In this document: in pieces, positions 7,590-14,441 of the stretch | How positions within the stretch are numbered: position 1 is the first letter of the stretch | Layout: each line of letters opens with the position of its first letter | Assembly (NCBI GenBank): GCA_002421645.1 | Contig: DIST01000065.1 | Location: 1 to 19,066, forward strand | Source of the DNA: Flavobacterium sp. UBA6203 | Lineage (GTDB): Bacteria > Bacteroidota > Bacteroidia > Flavobacteriales > Flavobacteriaceae | Reading direction: 5' to 3' | DNA length: 19,066 nt | Made by a program: the position numbers and the translations under genes | Notes under the pieces: model-generated | Told to the model about the DNA's origin: nothing | Databases searched by the model: none | The model's input: only the letters and a program-made list of their open reading frames with translations

Positions 7590-9055
7590 TTAATGCATTT
7601 CTTTTGCTTTTGGAGCTGGTTTTGCTCTTTGTGTTTTAACCATTTCTGGAGTTACTTTGGTTTTGTTGTTACCCCAACCGTTGTACACATATGTTAAAAC
7701 ATCTGAAATTTCTTGATCGGTAAGGTTTTGACTCGTCATTACCGAATTGAATTTTTTACCATTTACTGTAATTTCGCCACTTAATCCATGAAGAACTGCA
7801 TTGATTGCTCTGTTTGGATCTGCATTTAAGAAATCAGATTTTACTAATGGAGGGAAAGCACCAGGAATACCTTGACCTTCTGATTGGTGACAAGCAAAAC
7901 AAGTTCTTCCATAAATATTTTTACCATCGGCAATTTGTTGGTCTAATGTTTTGTTTACCACTACTTCTTTTCCATTACCTGATTTTGGCATCGTTTGAAT
8001 AGTTCCTCCTTCTGGGTGATAAATACCTTCTTGCGTTGTACCTGAGTAAATTTTAGCATTTTCAGCACCTTCTACTTTTAACATTCCTAATGCTCCTTTG
8101 TTGAACGCTCTGAAGATGGAGTGATCCACTAAAATGAAAGTTCCTGGAACATCTACTTTAAACTCTACAATTGCAGAACCACCAGCAGGAATTAATGTTG
8201 TTTGAACATTTTTATTGATTGCATCTCCACCTTCAATATGAACTCTGTCGAAAATCTCTCCAATAACGTGGAACGAAGAAACTAAATTTGGTCCACCGTT
8301 ACCCATGTAAATTCTAACGGTTTCACCCACTTTAGCGGTTAACGCTTTGTCACCAGTTAAAGCACCAACTTTCCCATTAAAAACTACATAATCAGGATGC
8401 TCATCAACGGCTTTTGTCATGTCGAAAGGTTGCATTCCAGGTTCTCCATTTTTCCCTTTGGTATAAAAATCACCTTGCATTACGTAGTATTCTTTATCTA
8501 CTGGAGGTAAACCACCTTCTGGTTCCACCAAAATTAATCCGTACATTCCGTTTGCAATGTGCATCCCTACAGGAGCTGTAGCACAGTGGTACACATATAA
8601 TCCTGGATTGATACATTTGAAATTAAAAGTTTTTTCATGTCCTGGCGCTACTAAAGAGAAGCAGCTCCACCTCCAGGACCTGTAACGGCGTGTAAATCGA
8701 TATTGTGAGGCAATTTGTTGTCTGGGTGATTTTTCAAAGTAAATTCAACTTCATCACCTACTCTAGTTCTAATAAAACTTCCTGGTACACTACCCCCAAA
8801 AGTCCAGTAAACATACTTAACACCGTCGGCCATCTCACCTTCGATTTCTTTAATTTCCATGTTTACAATTAATTTTTTAGCAGGACGATCTCCAACAGGT
8901 TTTGGTACAAATGGAGGCGCTGTTAATTCTGCAATCATTTCATCACCAACAGAGATATCAGCATAGTTGGTTGTTGAGTCACCGTTCTGTTTACATGCGA
9001 TACTTGCTGCACAAGCCACACACAATACAAGAACTTTTTTAATAAAATTACTCAT
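7590..9055 (-). pseudogene. nirK: Copper nitrite reductase NirK with fused cytochrome c, frameshifted as sequenced
   Basis: Two reading frames make up one gene. The first (8651-9055) has a lipoprotein signal ending in C21 and a cupredoxin domain with copper ligands H117 and H122 ([12 protein letters not shown]). It hits a stop TAG at 8651-8653. The continuation, open from about 8650 down to 7590, has [16 protein letters not shown] with the type 1/type 2 ligands, a second cupredoxin domain ([26 protein letters not shown]) and a C-terminal cytochrome c with CFACH. The GTG at 8594 is an internal valine codon, not a start. Comparison with the remembered family pattern GGGAxxxxxAPGH fits loss of one base in the CTTTAG run, or else a two-base CT gain. 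The frameshift may be real or a homopolymer sequencing error. Repaired, it would reduce nitrite to NO. Confidence 0.9.
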
Positions 9056-9120
9056 GGTAGAAAAAATTAGTTTTAAATATTGGTTTCAATAATAGTTTCG
9101 TTACTATCATTTAATAGGTT

Positions 9121-9128
9121 CAAAATTA
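9121..9128 (-). promoter_or_regulatory. Predicted -7 element of the nirK promoter
   Basis: On the minus strand this is TAATTTTG, a full match to TAnnTTTG. It is centred exactly 33 bp from the centre of the Crp/Fnr-type box at 9150-9165. Transcription would start near 9113, leaving a leader of about 58 nt before nirK. Confidence 0.6.
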
Positions 9129-9149
9129 AAAGACAAAAACATCCTTTAA

Positions 9150-9165
9150 TATGATAAAAATCATG
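9150..9165. promoter_or_regulatory. Crp/Fnr-type operator upstream of nirK
   Basis: TATGATAAAAATCATG contains the palindrome ATGAT-AAAA-ATCAT. It matches TGAT-N4-ATCA and is closely similar to the box between norC and ric. Its position relative to the nirK -7 element (33 bp centre to centre) fits class II activation. The nirK operon and norCBQD/ric would then share one Crp/Fnr-family regulator. Confidence 0.7.
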
Positions 9166-9233
9166 TTTCTAAAAAAAATTAAAAACTTAATAAAATAAGG
9201 TTTTGTGAAAAATATTCAAGTCTGAATAGGTAA

Positions 9234-9251
9234 TGTATCAGATTTAGTGAT
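9234..9251 (+). repeat. 18-bp direct repeat, copy 1 (extra IS1-like left end)
   Basis: TGTATCAGATTTAGTGAT occurs here and again, exactly, at 9389-9406. Together with the preceding GGTAATG (from 9229) it resembles the terminal inverted repeat of IS1-family elements. This copy may be a leftover left end from an earlier insertion. Between the two copies there is no coding region. Confidence 0.55.
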
Positions 9252-9307
9252 GAACACTCTTTGTGTATCTAACAAATTGATAATCAATAAAAATTAAAAA
9301 TATTTGC

Positions 9308-9340
9308 AAAAAAGATGAGCTATATAGTTCATCTTTTTTT
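9308..9340. terminator. Strong hairpin terminator in the nirK-IS intergenic region
   Basis: AAAAAAGATGA (9308-9318) pairs perfectly with TCATCTTTTTT (9329-9339). The inner part, CTATATAG, is self-complementary and extends the stem through a G-T pair. A T-run follows on the plus strand. No plus-strand gene is seen just before it, so it may belong to a lost gene or act against read-through from either side. Confidence 0.6.
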
Positions 9341-9388
9341 ATGTTTAAAGTGCTTAAATCAAAGAAAATGATAAAAAATGAGACCTCG

Positions 9389-10093
9389 TGTATCAGATTT
9401 AGTGATAGCAAATTTTCCCAAGTTGTGAATCTAATGATATTATTAAAAACGGTTTTACTATTAATAAAAACAGCAATTTATTTGTAAATCATGCAAAAAA
9501 AGATTCATAGATTTTTATACTTATAAAGCTTATAATCATTGGGTAAACAAAAGAATTGTTCAATTTACAAAAGAAGGTCTTGGAATAAGAAGTACGGCAA
9601 GAATATTAAAAATATCAACCACAACTTTATTGAAGAGAATAATTGCAATTGCTAAGAAAATACCTAATCAGCCAATAATCAAAAACAAAACCTATGAAGT
9701 AGATGAAATCAGAACATTTATAAGAAATAAAGAACGTCCTGTTTGGATTGTGTATGCATTAGAAAGAAAAACAAAACAAGTTGTTAATTTTAGTATAGGA
9801 AGAAGAACTAAACGAACGTTACAATATGTAACAAACACATTATTACTCTCAAATCCCAAAACTATTTATACAGATAATTTGGTTCAATATAAATCTTTAC
9901 TTAATGAATTTATTCATAGAACAAAACCTTTTGGAACAAACCACATAGAAAGAAAAAACCTTTCACTAAGAACACATCTAAAACGGCTAAATAGGAAAAC
10001 AATTTGTTTTTCAAGGAGTTTTATAATTTTACAATGTATTTTAAGGATTTATTTTTGGGGTTAATTCTTTTTCACTAAATTTAAGACTCTAAA
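9389..10093 (+). mobile_element. Degenerate IS1-family insertion sequence
   Basis: The left end is taken at the 18-bp repeat 9389-9406, just before the transposase zinc-finger region. The right end is at 10072-10093, whose reverse complement ends in ATTTAGTGA and matches the left-end repeat at about 15 of 22 positions. About 705 bp, near the IS1 size of about 770 bp. If the first repeat copy at 9229 is the true end, the element is about 865 bp. No convincing target-site duplication is seen. The transposase is damaged (next entry), so it is probably immobile on its own. Confidence 0.7.
9412..10064 (+). pseudogene. IS1-family transposase, N-terminus disrupted
   Basis: The reading frame from about 9470 to 10064 is intact. 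It encodes a second zinc knuckle (CKSCKKRF), a helix-turn-helix (GLGIRSTARILKIS) and an IS1 catalytic domain with D (YEVDEIR), D (IYTDNL), E (HIERKNL) and the hallmark RKTICFSRS, then the ending IYFWG. The first zinc knuckle lies in another frame (PSCESNDIIKNGFTINKNS), so about one base is lost near 9470. Its first cysteine codon reads TTC (Phe), and stops precede it with no start codon. The apparent start TTG at 9630 is internal. Unlike IS1's programmed frameshift, this break falls inside the zinc-finger region, so I read it as decay. Confidence 0.8.
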
Positions 10094-10102
10094 ATTTTCA
10101 TC

Positions 10103-10675
10103 ATGATTACCTTCTCAGAACACCTAATCGTTACAAAAGAGCTAAACAATGTAGTATGTAGATATGCACAAAAAGTTCTTTTAAAAGAATTTTTCCTTGA
10201 TTTTACATTTCTAAAAAATGAAAAAGGGAAAAGGAAAATCAAGACAAAAAATATTAATCCCTTATTAGAGGAGTTAAGTTCCCTACAAGGTGATATTTAT
10301 GGAGATGAAGAATTAGAAATTTCAGAATTTATAACTGAATTTATTTCCAAACTGGACCAAAATGATAAAACAGCACTTTACTTTTTAACACTCAATGAAA
10401 ATTACCTAATCTATTATGATGATTTTATAGCTAACGAAGGATCTGATTTGGATGAAGATTTAATTGATAAAGAATTTGGAAGAGAGCTAGCGTATAAAAT
10501 ATACAATCCAAAGGCTTCAGGATTAGATGAAGATTTAAATGAACTCTTGCAAAACAAAATTTCCTCTTTCGCAGATGATGTTGACCTAAGTGAAATAGAT
10601 GAAAACACAATTGAACACATTTTGGAAACCATAGAAAGTCATTGTAATATAGCAGCATCTTTATTAATAAAATAG
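10103..10675 (+). CDS. Acidic protein of unknown function
   Basis: A 190-aa protein I do not recognise. It starts with ATG 10 bp beyond the IS1 right end. It is rich in Asp and Glu (for example GSDLDEDLIDKEFG and DDVDLSEIDENTIEHI), is predicted to be mainly helical, and has no signal peptide or membrane segment. It stands alone, followed by a good terminator. Because the IS end sits directly before the ATG, its native promoter may have been replaced or cut off. It may be a cargo gene of the mobile region. Coding is supported by a clean start, codon-like composition and the terminator. Confidence 0.7.
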   Translation: MITFSEHLIVTKELNNVVCRYAQKVLLKEFFLDFTFLKNEKGKRKIKTKNINPLLEELSSLQGDIYGDEELEISEFITEFISKLDQNDKTALYFLTLNENYLIYYDDFIANEGSDLDEDLIDKEFGRELAYKIYNPKASGLDEDLNELLQNKISSFADDVDLSEIDENTIEHILETIESHCNIAASLLIK

Positions 10676-10685
10676 TTTACTTTTT

Positions 10686-10720
10686 AAACCAGCTTGTAAA
10701 ACTTGCTGGTTTTATTTTTT
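10686..10720 (+). terminator. Terminator after the acidic protein gene
   Basis: AAACCAGC (10686-10693) pairs with GCTGGTTT (10705-10712) across an 11-nt loop and is followed by a T-rich tract. It begins 10 bp after the stop codon of the gene ending at 10675. Confidence 0.85.
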
Positions 10721-10739
10721 ATTTTTTCCCTCAAGTTAA

Positions 10740-10835
10740 ATTCTACGTTGTCATGAAGCAAGCCATGTTTTTGATAGCAAAAACGCTCCCTTTGGTCACA
10801 TGGCTTGGCAGGGTTGCACCCCACACCCCGCTGAA
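10740..10835. other. GC-rich nested hairpin island, candidate oriT or structured RNA
   Basis: Within a roughly 560-bp non-coding, very AT-rich stretch (10676-11235), this part is conspicuously GC-rich. It holds a nested fold: CAAGCCATG (10759-10767) pairs with CATGGCTTG (10799-10807), and inside lies a perfect GTTTTTG-ATAG-CAAAAAC hairpin (10767-10784). GGGTTGCACCC (10811-10821) and a C-rich run follow. There is no ORF across it. Such structures are typical of transfer origins recognised by relaxases, and a relaxase operon lies about 1.9 kb downstream. The nick site cannot be assigned from sequence alone. Confidence 0.45.
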
Positions 10836-10953
10836 ATCAGAACATTTGCAATGTTGAAATTTTTGATTAATTTTCTAATTTAATCAATTTTAATTAGAGT
10901 GTTTTTCAAACTGAAATGACTTAAAACTTCTTCTTTTAAACTAAAAATAATTC

Positions 10954-10978
10954 CAAATTCAATTTTCAATTGAATTTG
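10954..10978. repeat. 11-bp perfect inverted repeat, CAAATTCAATT-TTC-AATTGAATTTG
   Basis: A perfect stem with a 3-nt loop in the non-coding stretch before the gene pair at 11236. It is not followed by a T-run, so it is unlikely to be a terminator. It could be a protein-binding site. The rest of 10836-11235 is AT-rich and holds no gene that I can see. Confidence 0.4.
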
Positions 10979-11104
10979 ATTAAAAAATGATAAAATCTTT
11001 TTCAAAATTTATTTTTTTACAGAAAATACTGCCAATTTATTTCATTTAGCTGATTTTCAGACTCTTCTTTGTTTTGATTTTTTTAAAACATATTCATTTT
11101 TTTT

Positions 11105-11122
11105 ATACTTTTTAAAAAGTAT
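11105..11122. promoter_or_regulatory. 18-bp perfect palindrome upstream of an unknown gene pair
   Basis: ATACTTTTTAAAAAGTAT is fully self-complementary and ends 113 bp before the ATG at 11236. A perfect palindrome in this position is a plausible operator for a dimeric repressor of the downstream pair. The AT-richness of the region weakens the case. Confidence 0.35.
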
Positions 11123-11235
11123 CAATAAAATGATTATCAGTAAGTTACGTAAATAATTTTTAATTTCAAAATATTATTTTCTGTTTCTTAATTCTATTTT
11201 TGACGCCATTCAATTTTAAATTATTACAAAATAAT

Positions 11236-12009
11236 ATGGAGATAAAACCTTTAGTTTTTAAAAGCTATGATTATGTCAAATGGATTAACATTAGAAAAAA
11301 GTACAACGATGAGTATAATACAACACCTGTATTCTTGACAGAAATTGAATTGAAATCCATTTTAGCACTTCTTTTTTCAATTCGTTACAATTACCCTATT
11401 ATTAATGAGAAAAGTATAGATGAGATAAAATTTATTTTAATAGATGAACACCCTATTACGCGAATTCCATCATTGTTTGGGCATCAAATGCTAGAAAACT
11501 TGGATAAAGAGCATATGGAATGGTTTAATCGTCTACATAATAAAAGATATCTTTTATCTGAAATTTTAAAAGATAGCGAATTAAATGAATTTGTTCACCT
11601 AGCATTAATTGATTATATGGCTATACGAAAATTTGAATATGGTAAGTTTTTTTTAAATGAATATTCAAAATCAATTTTTGATTCCAATGAAGTTTTAATT
11701 AATACTACATTTGGTAAAATCAAAGATACTTTAGACAACACTTCAAACAAACTTGAGTTTATTGCAGATAAAATTCTAAAAGCTAATCCAATGACGGATA
11801 TCAAAGATTTGTTAATTATGTCATTTGCTTTTAATGAATATTTTTCAAAGTCTAGTAATAAAGATGTGGTATATGCTATCACAAATTATATAGTTAAAGA
11901 AAACATCTATCTATTATCTATTAAGAAAAATATTTTCAAAGAGGCAATCAATAAAACAATAAAGAGAAATTGGAATTTAAATAGAGGAAGAGGAGGCCAT
12001 AAATTATAA
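11236..12009 (+). CDS. Unknown protein, first gene of a translationally coupled pair
   Basis: A 257-aa protein from the ATG at 11236. An in-frame TTG at 11200 would add 12 residues, but it has no better support. I do not recognise the family. It is predicted to be mostly helical, with no signal peptide. The C-terminus is basic (KTIKRNWNLNRGRGGHKL), which would suit nucleic-acid binding, though that is only a guess. Its stop codon overlaps the next ATG (TAATG), so the two proteins are probably made together. It sits between the candidate oriT and the mob operon, in a region read as a mobilizable element. Confidence 0.75.
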   Translation: MEIKPLVFKSYDYVKWINIRKKYNDEYNTTPVFLTEIELKSILALLFSIRYNYPIINEKSIDEIKFILIDEHPITRIPSLFGHQMLENLDKEHMEWFNRLHNKRYLLSEILKDSELNEFVHLALIDYMAIRKFEYGKFFLNEYSKSIFDSNEVLINTTFGKIKDTLDNTSNKLEFIADKILKANPMTDIKDLLIMSFAFNEYFSKSSNKDVVYAITNYIVKENIYLLSIKKNIFKEAINKTIKRNWNLNRGRGGHKL

Positions 12010-12512
12010 TGAGAAGTGAAGAAATAATAGCACTAATAAAATATATTGATAGCTTGGGTGATAAAACCTCAATTTTGAATATTGGCGAACATTCTTTCAA
12101 TTACAATCAACTAAAAGCATTACAAAGAAGACTTATAAATTCTCAAAGAGTATTGGAACAATTTGGAATTATAGTTAAAGAGAATCTTTCCATAAGAAGA
12201 GCTTTAATAGTTCTACTTCAGGAGAAATATTATCCATTAAAAACTTATGACGAAATTGATATCAATTTAGAACAACTTATAAAGCAAGCCAAAGTTAGAT
12301 TTCAAATTGAAAACAGAAGCATTAATAAGTTTAATTCACCACAAGCGATACATCCTAAAAATCCATGTCATCATTATGAAGATAGTCCGCTGGAAAAAGG
12401 ACACTATAAAAATGCATTGAAACTATTGGTTAATCCTTCAAGTTTGTTTTTTCAAGATGAAAATGCTTTTGTAAATCTTGTTACTATTTATGAAGATATT
12501 CTAAATTGTTAG
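12009..12512 (+). CDS. Unknown protein, second gene of the coupled pair
   Basis: A 167-aa protein starting inside the stop of the previous gene (TAATG overlap). I do not recognise it. The N-terminal two-thirds is helical and charged (KALQRRLINSQRVLEQFG); the C-terminal part has HPKNPCHHYEDSPLEKGHY, with a Cys-His-His cluster. That cluster could bind a metal, but there are too few ligands to claim a zinc site. Two tandem terminators follow. A partner of the upstream protein is likely because of the coupling; its function is unknown. Confidence 0.75.
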   Translation: MRSEEIIALIKYIDSLGDKTSILNIGEHSFNYNQLKALQRRLINSQRVLEQFGIIVKENLSIRRALIVLLQEKYYPLKTYDEIDINLEQLIKQAKVRFQIENRSINKFNSPQAIHPKNPCHHYEDSPLEKGHYKNALKLLVNPSSLFFQDENAFVNLVTIYEDILNC

Positions 12513-12514
12513 CT

Positions 12515-12550
12515 AGTATCGTACATTATTTTGTGTACGATACTCTCATT
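12515..12550 (+). terminator. First of two tandem terminators after the unknown pair
   Basis: AGTATCGTACA (12515-12525) pairs perfectly with TGTACGATACT (12534-12544) over an 8-nt loop, followed by a T-rich stretch. The hairpin begins two bases after the preceding stop codon. Confidence 0.8.
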
Positions 12551-12562
12551 TTTCCATTTTTT

Positions 12563-12608
12563 ACCCATTTAAATTTGTCTTGTTAAACGAATTTAAATGG
12601 GTTTTTTA
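12563..12608 (+). terminator. Second tandem terminator, upstream of the mob operon
   Basis: ACCCATTTAAATT (12563-12575) pairs perfectly with AATTTAAATGGGT (12590-12602), followed by a T-run. It isolates the mob genes from the upstream pair, so the mob operon should have its own promoter within about 12603-12652. Confidence 0.8.
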
Positions 12609-12652
12609 TTTGGATTCGATTCTAAATTTTTAAACAATTAAAAGATGAAAAT

Positions 12653-12991
12653 ATGGGACGACCAAAAAAGAAGATAGAAGAAATTAAGCTATTTCAAATC
12701 AATCTAAGAGTAACTTTAAATGAACAAGTTGAACTTGAGGAAGCGGCAAAATCACATGGATTAAATGTAGTTGAATTTATTAGAAGAAGGGCATTACACA
12801 AACAATTACCAAAATTTTCAATGTCAGGTTTAGAAAGAGATTTACTAATTGAGCTTTCTAGAATTGGGAACAACATTAATCAAATGTCCAAAAAAGTCAA
12901 TCAAGGGAATCCTAATCTGAGAGGATTAGAAGAGGAATTACTGAATTTGAATAAAAAACTAAACGAAATTAAAAATCAATTATTGATGTAA
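12653..12991 (+). CDS. MobC-like relaxosome accessory protein
   Basis: A 112-aa protein with a basic N-terminus (MGRPKKK) and a ribbon-helix-helix-like segment (FQINLRVTLNEQVELEEAA, then VVEFIRRRAL). The C-terminal part, SRIGNNINQMSKKVNQG, matches the conserved core of the MobC/bacterial mobilization family. These proteins bind oriT and help the relaxase open the strand. It lies two bases before the relaxase gene, a standard mobC-mobA arrangement. The family name comes from motif memory, not a search. Confidence 0.85.
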   Translation: MGRPKKKIEEIKLFQINLRVTLNEQVELEEAAKSHGLNVVEFIRRRALHKQLPKFSMSGLERDLLIELSRIGNNINQMSKKVNQGNPNLRGLEEELLNLNKKLNEIKNQLLM

Positions 12992-12993
12992 AT

Positions 12994-13932
12994 ATGATAG
13001 CGAAGCAAGTTAAAGGAAAGGATTTTTATGGCGTTTTGAAATACAATCAAAACAAAGTAGATAAAGGTGAAGCTATTGTTTTAGATACCAATCTTTCATC
13101 TGAATCAGTTGTCAAACAAACTAAAGAGTTCAATATAGTAAGACAGCAAAAACCAAATCTATCAAAAGCGGTTTATCATGTGAGTTTGAATTTACCCTAT
13201 GAAGACTCTAATAAGTTATCTGATGAGAAATTCGCAAACTTAGCAAGAGATTATTTAGAAGGAATGGGATTTGATGAAAATCAATATATAATCTATAAGC
13301 ATTTTGATCAAGATCACTCCCACATTCACATTGTGGCAAATCGGGTTCATTTTTCTGGAAATGTTGTAAGTGATTCACATGATTATAAACGAAGTGAAAC
13401 TTTAATTCGAAAATTAGAACAGAAATATAATTTAACCGAATTAGTTCGAAAGGAAGAATCAAATGTACTTACAAAAGGTGAGATTGAAAAATGTCTTAGA
13501 ACTGGAGAAAGTCCAGATCGTTTAGTGTTACAGTCAATAATAAATGAATTATTAAATCAACACTTAACCATACTTGAGTTTTTTCAAAAACTCAAGGGAA
13601 AAGAAATAGAAGTAAAACTGAACAAAAGTACTACTGGATTAGTGTCCGGAATTTCATTCAAGTACAAAGATGTTACTTATAAAGGAAGTAAAATTCACCG
13701 AAACTTATCATACAATAACATAATTAAAAAACTCAAACCAAATGAACAAGAGCGAATCAATAATCCTATTTCAGCAAATTCAACAGAAATTGGAAAAACT
13801 AGAGAAGAAACAAGAAGAACTTTCAGCCCAACTGAAGAATTCAGCCGAAACTATAGTAGAAAATCAGAAAATTATTTGGGCGAAAGTAAAGCAAATGAAA
13901 AGCCAAAACCAAGAATAAGATTTAGAAGATAA
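12994..13932 (+). CDS. Relaxase/mobilization nuclease (MobA/VirD2-like)
   Basis: A 312-aa relaxase that would nick oriT and carry the transferred strand. The N-terminal region has a candidate catalytic tyrosine, Y17 (GVLKYNQNKV). The metal-binding three-histidine motif is HFDQDHSHIHIVANRV (H103, H108, H110, H112). The C-terminal 60 residues are basic and probably bind DNA, ending KPKPRIRFRR. No helicase or primase domain is present and length is short, as in Bacteroidota mobilizable elements. No type IV secretion or coupling protein genes are seen, so transfer would depend on a helper element. Confidence 0.92.
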   Translation: MIAKQVKGKDFYGVLKYNQNKVDKGEAIVLDTNLSSESVVKQTKEFNIVRQQKPNLSKAVYHVSLNLPYEDSNKLSDEKFANLARDYLEGMGFDENQYIIYKHFDQDHSHIHIVANRVHFSGNVVSDSHDYKRSETLIRKLEQKYNLTELVRKEESNVLTKGEIEKCLRTGESPDRLVLQSIINELLNQHLTILEFFQKLKGKEIEVKLNKSTTGLVSGISFKYKDVTYKGSKIHRNLSYNNIIKKLKPNEQERINNPISANSTEIGKTREETRRTFSPTEEFSRNYSRKSENYLGESKANEKPKPRIRFRR

Positions 13933-13934
13933 CC

Positions 13935-14117
13935 ATGAAAGCAGAGACTGCATATAGCGTAATACAAGTCCTTCCAGAAACGGAAGTAGCTCGCTTGTAC
14001 AAAATGCTAGGTGTGCAGTCTCCTACTCTATCTAATAAAAGTAAGTCTAAAAAGAAACCGCTTATTTCTGATGCAGAAGCTACGGAGTATCTTTTGAGGA
14101 AGTTGAAGAGGTATTAA
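13935..14117 (+). CDS. Small basic protein of the mob operon
   Basis: A 60-aa protein whose ATG lies two bases after the relaxase stop; a terminator follows directly. I do not recognise a named family. It has a helical N-terminus (AETAYSVIQVLPETEVARLYKML), a lysine-rich linker (SKSKKKP) and a C-terminal segment DAEATEYLLRKLKRY. Tight spacing within the operon supports it as a real gene, possibly linked to mobilization. Confidence 0.7.
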   Translation: MKAETAYSVIQVLPETEVARLYKMLGVQSPTLSNKSKSKKKPLISDAEATEYLLRKLKRY

Positions 14118-14123
14118 AAAGAG

Positions 14124-14149
14124 AAACGGAGCTTAGGCTCCGTTTTTTT
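14124..14149 (+). terminator. Terminator of the mob operon
   Basis: AAACGGAGC (14124-14132) pairs with GCTCCGTTT (14137-14145) over a TTAG loop, followed by a T-run. It starts seven bases after the stop codon at 14117. Downstream, 14150-14441 is non-coding; it has a small TGGTTG-T-CAACCA palindrome at 14161-14173 and otherwise nothing I can name. Confidence 0.9.
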
Positions 14150-14441
14150 ATACTTAAATCTGGTTGTCAACCATAACAAAAAAATCTAATTCTCTTTTTA
14201 CGGATTTCCACATTTTTATTCCATCCACTTTATTTACTTTAGCTGTTGAAATTTCCTACGTATTTCTACTTGGTTTGAAAATCAGGTATTTTTACGGGTA
14301 TGAAATCTTCTTTTAAATTATTAGATTTGGAAGTGCTCAAAAATATAAATTAAGAAAAATCAAAACCTAAAATAAGAAGTATTAAAGGTTTGTAGTTGAC
14401 AAAGATTTCAAGGGTTGAAAGAGAATTAAAAATAAAAAAAT

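Noticed and set aside
8651..9055. A separate short copper-protein gene upstream of a separate nitrite reductase gene
   Set aside because: The two frames join into one NirK sequence with no missing domain, and the second frame's only early start is an internal GTG (Val) in [10 protein letters not shown].
9490..9500. Programmed ribosomal frameshifting as the reason for the split IS1 transposase
   Set aside because: In IS1 the shift joins insA and insB after the helix-turn-helix. Here the break is inside the zinc finger, the first Cys codon is mutated and there is no start codon, so decay is more likely.
12515..12608. Two adjacent hairpins as a CRISPR-like repeat pair
   Set aside because: The two stems have different sequences and T-runs follow them; they are terminators. 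No regularly spaced repeats occur anywhere in the window.
14389..14403. TTTGTAGTTGACAAA upstream of the ATPase as an operator
   Set aside because: Only 5-bp arms in AT-rich DNA; too weak to claim.
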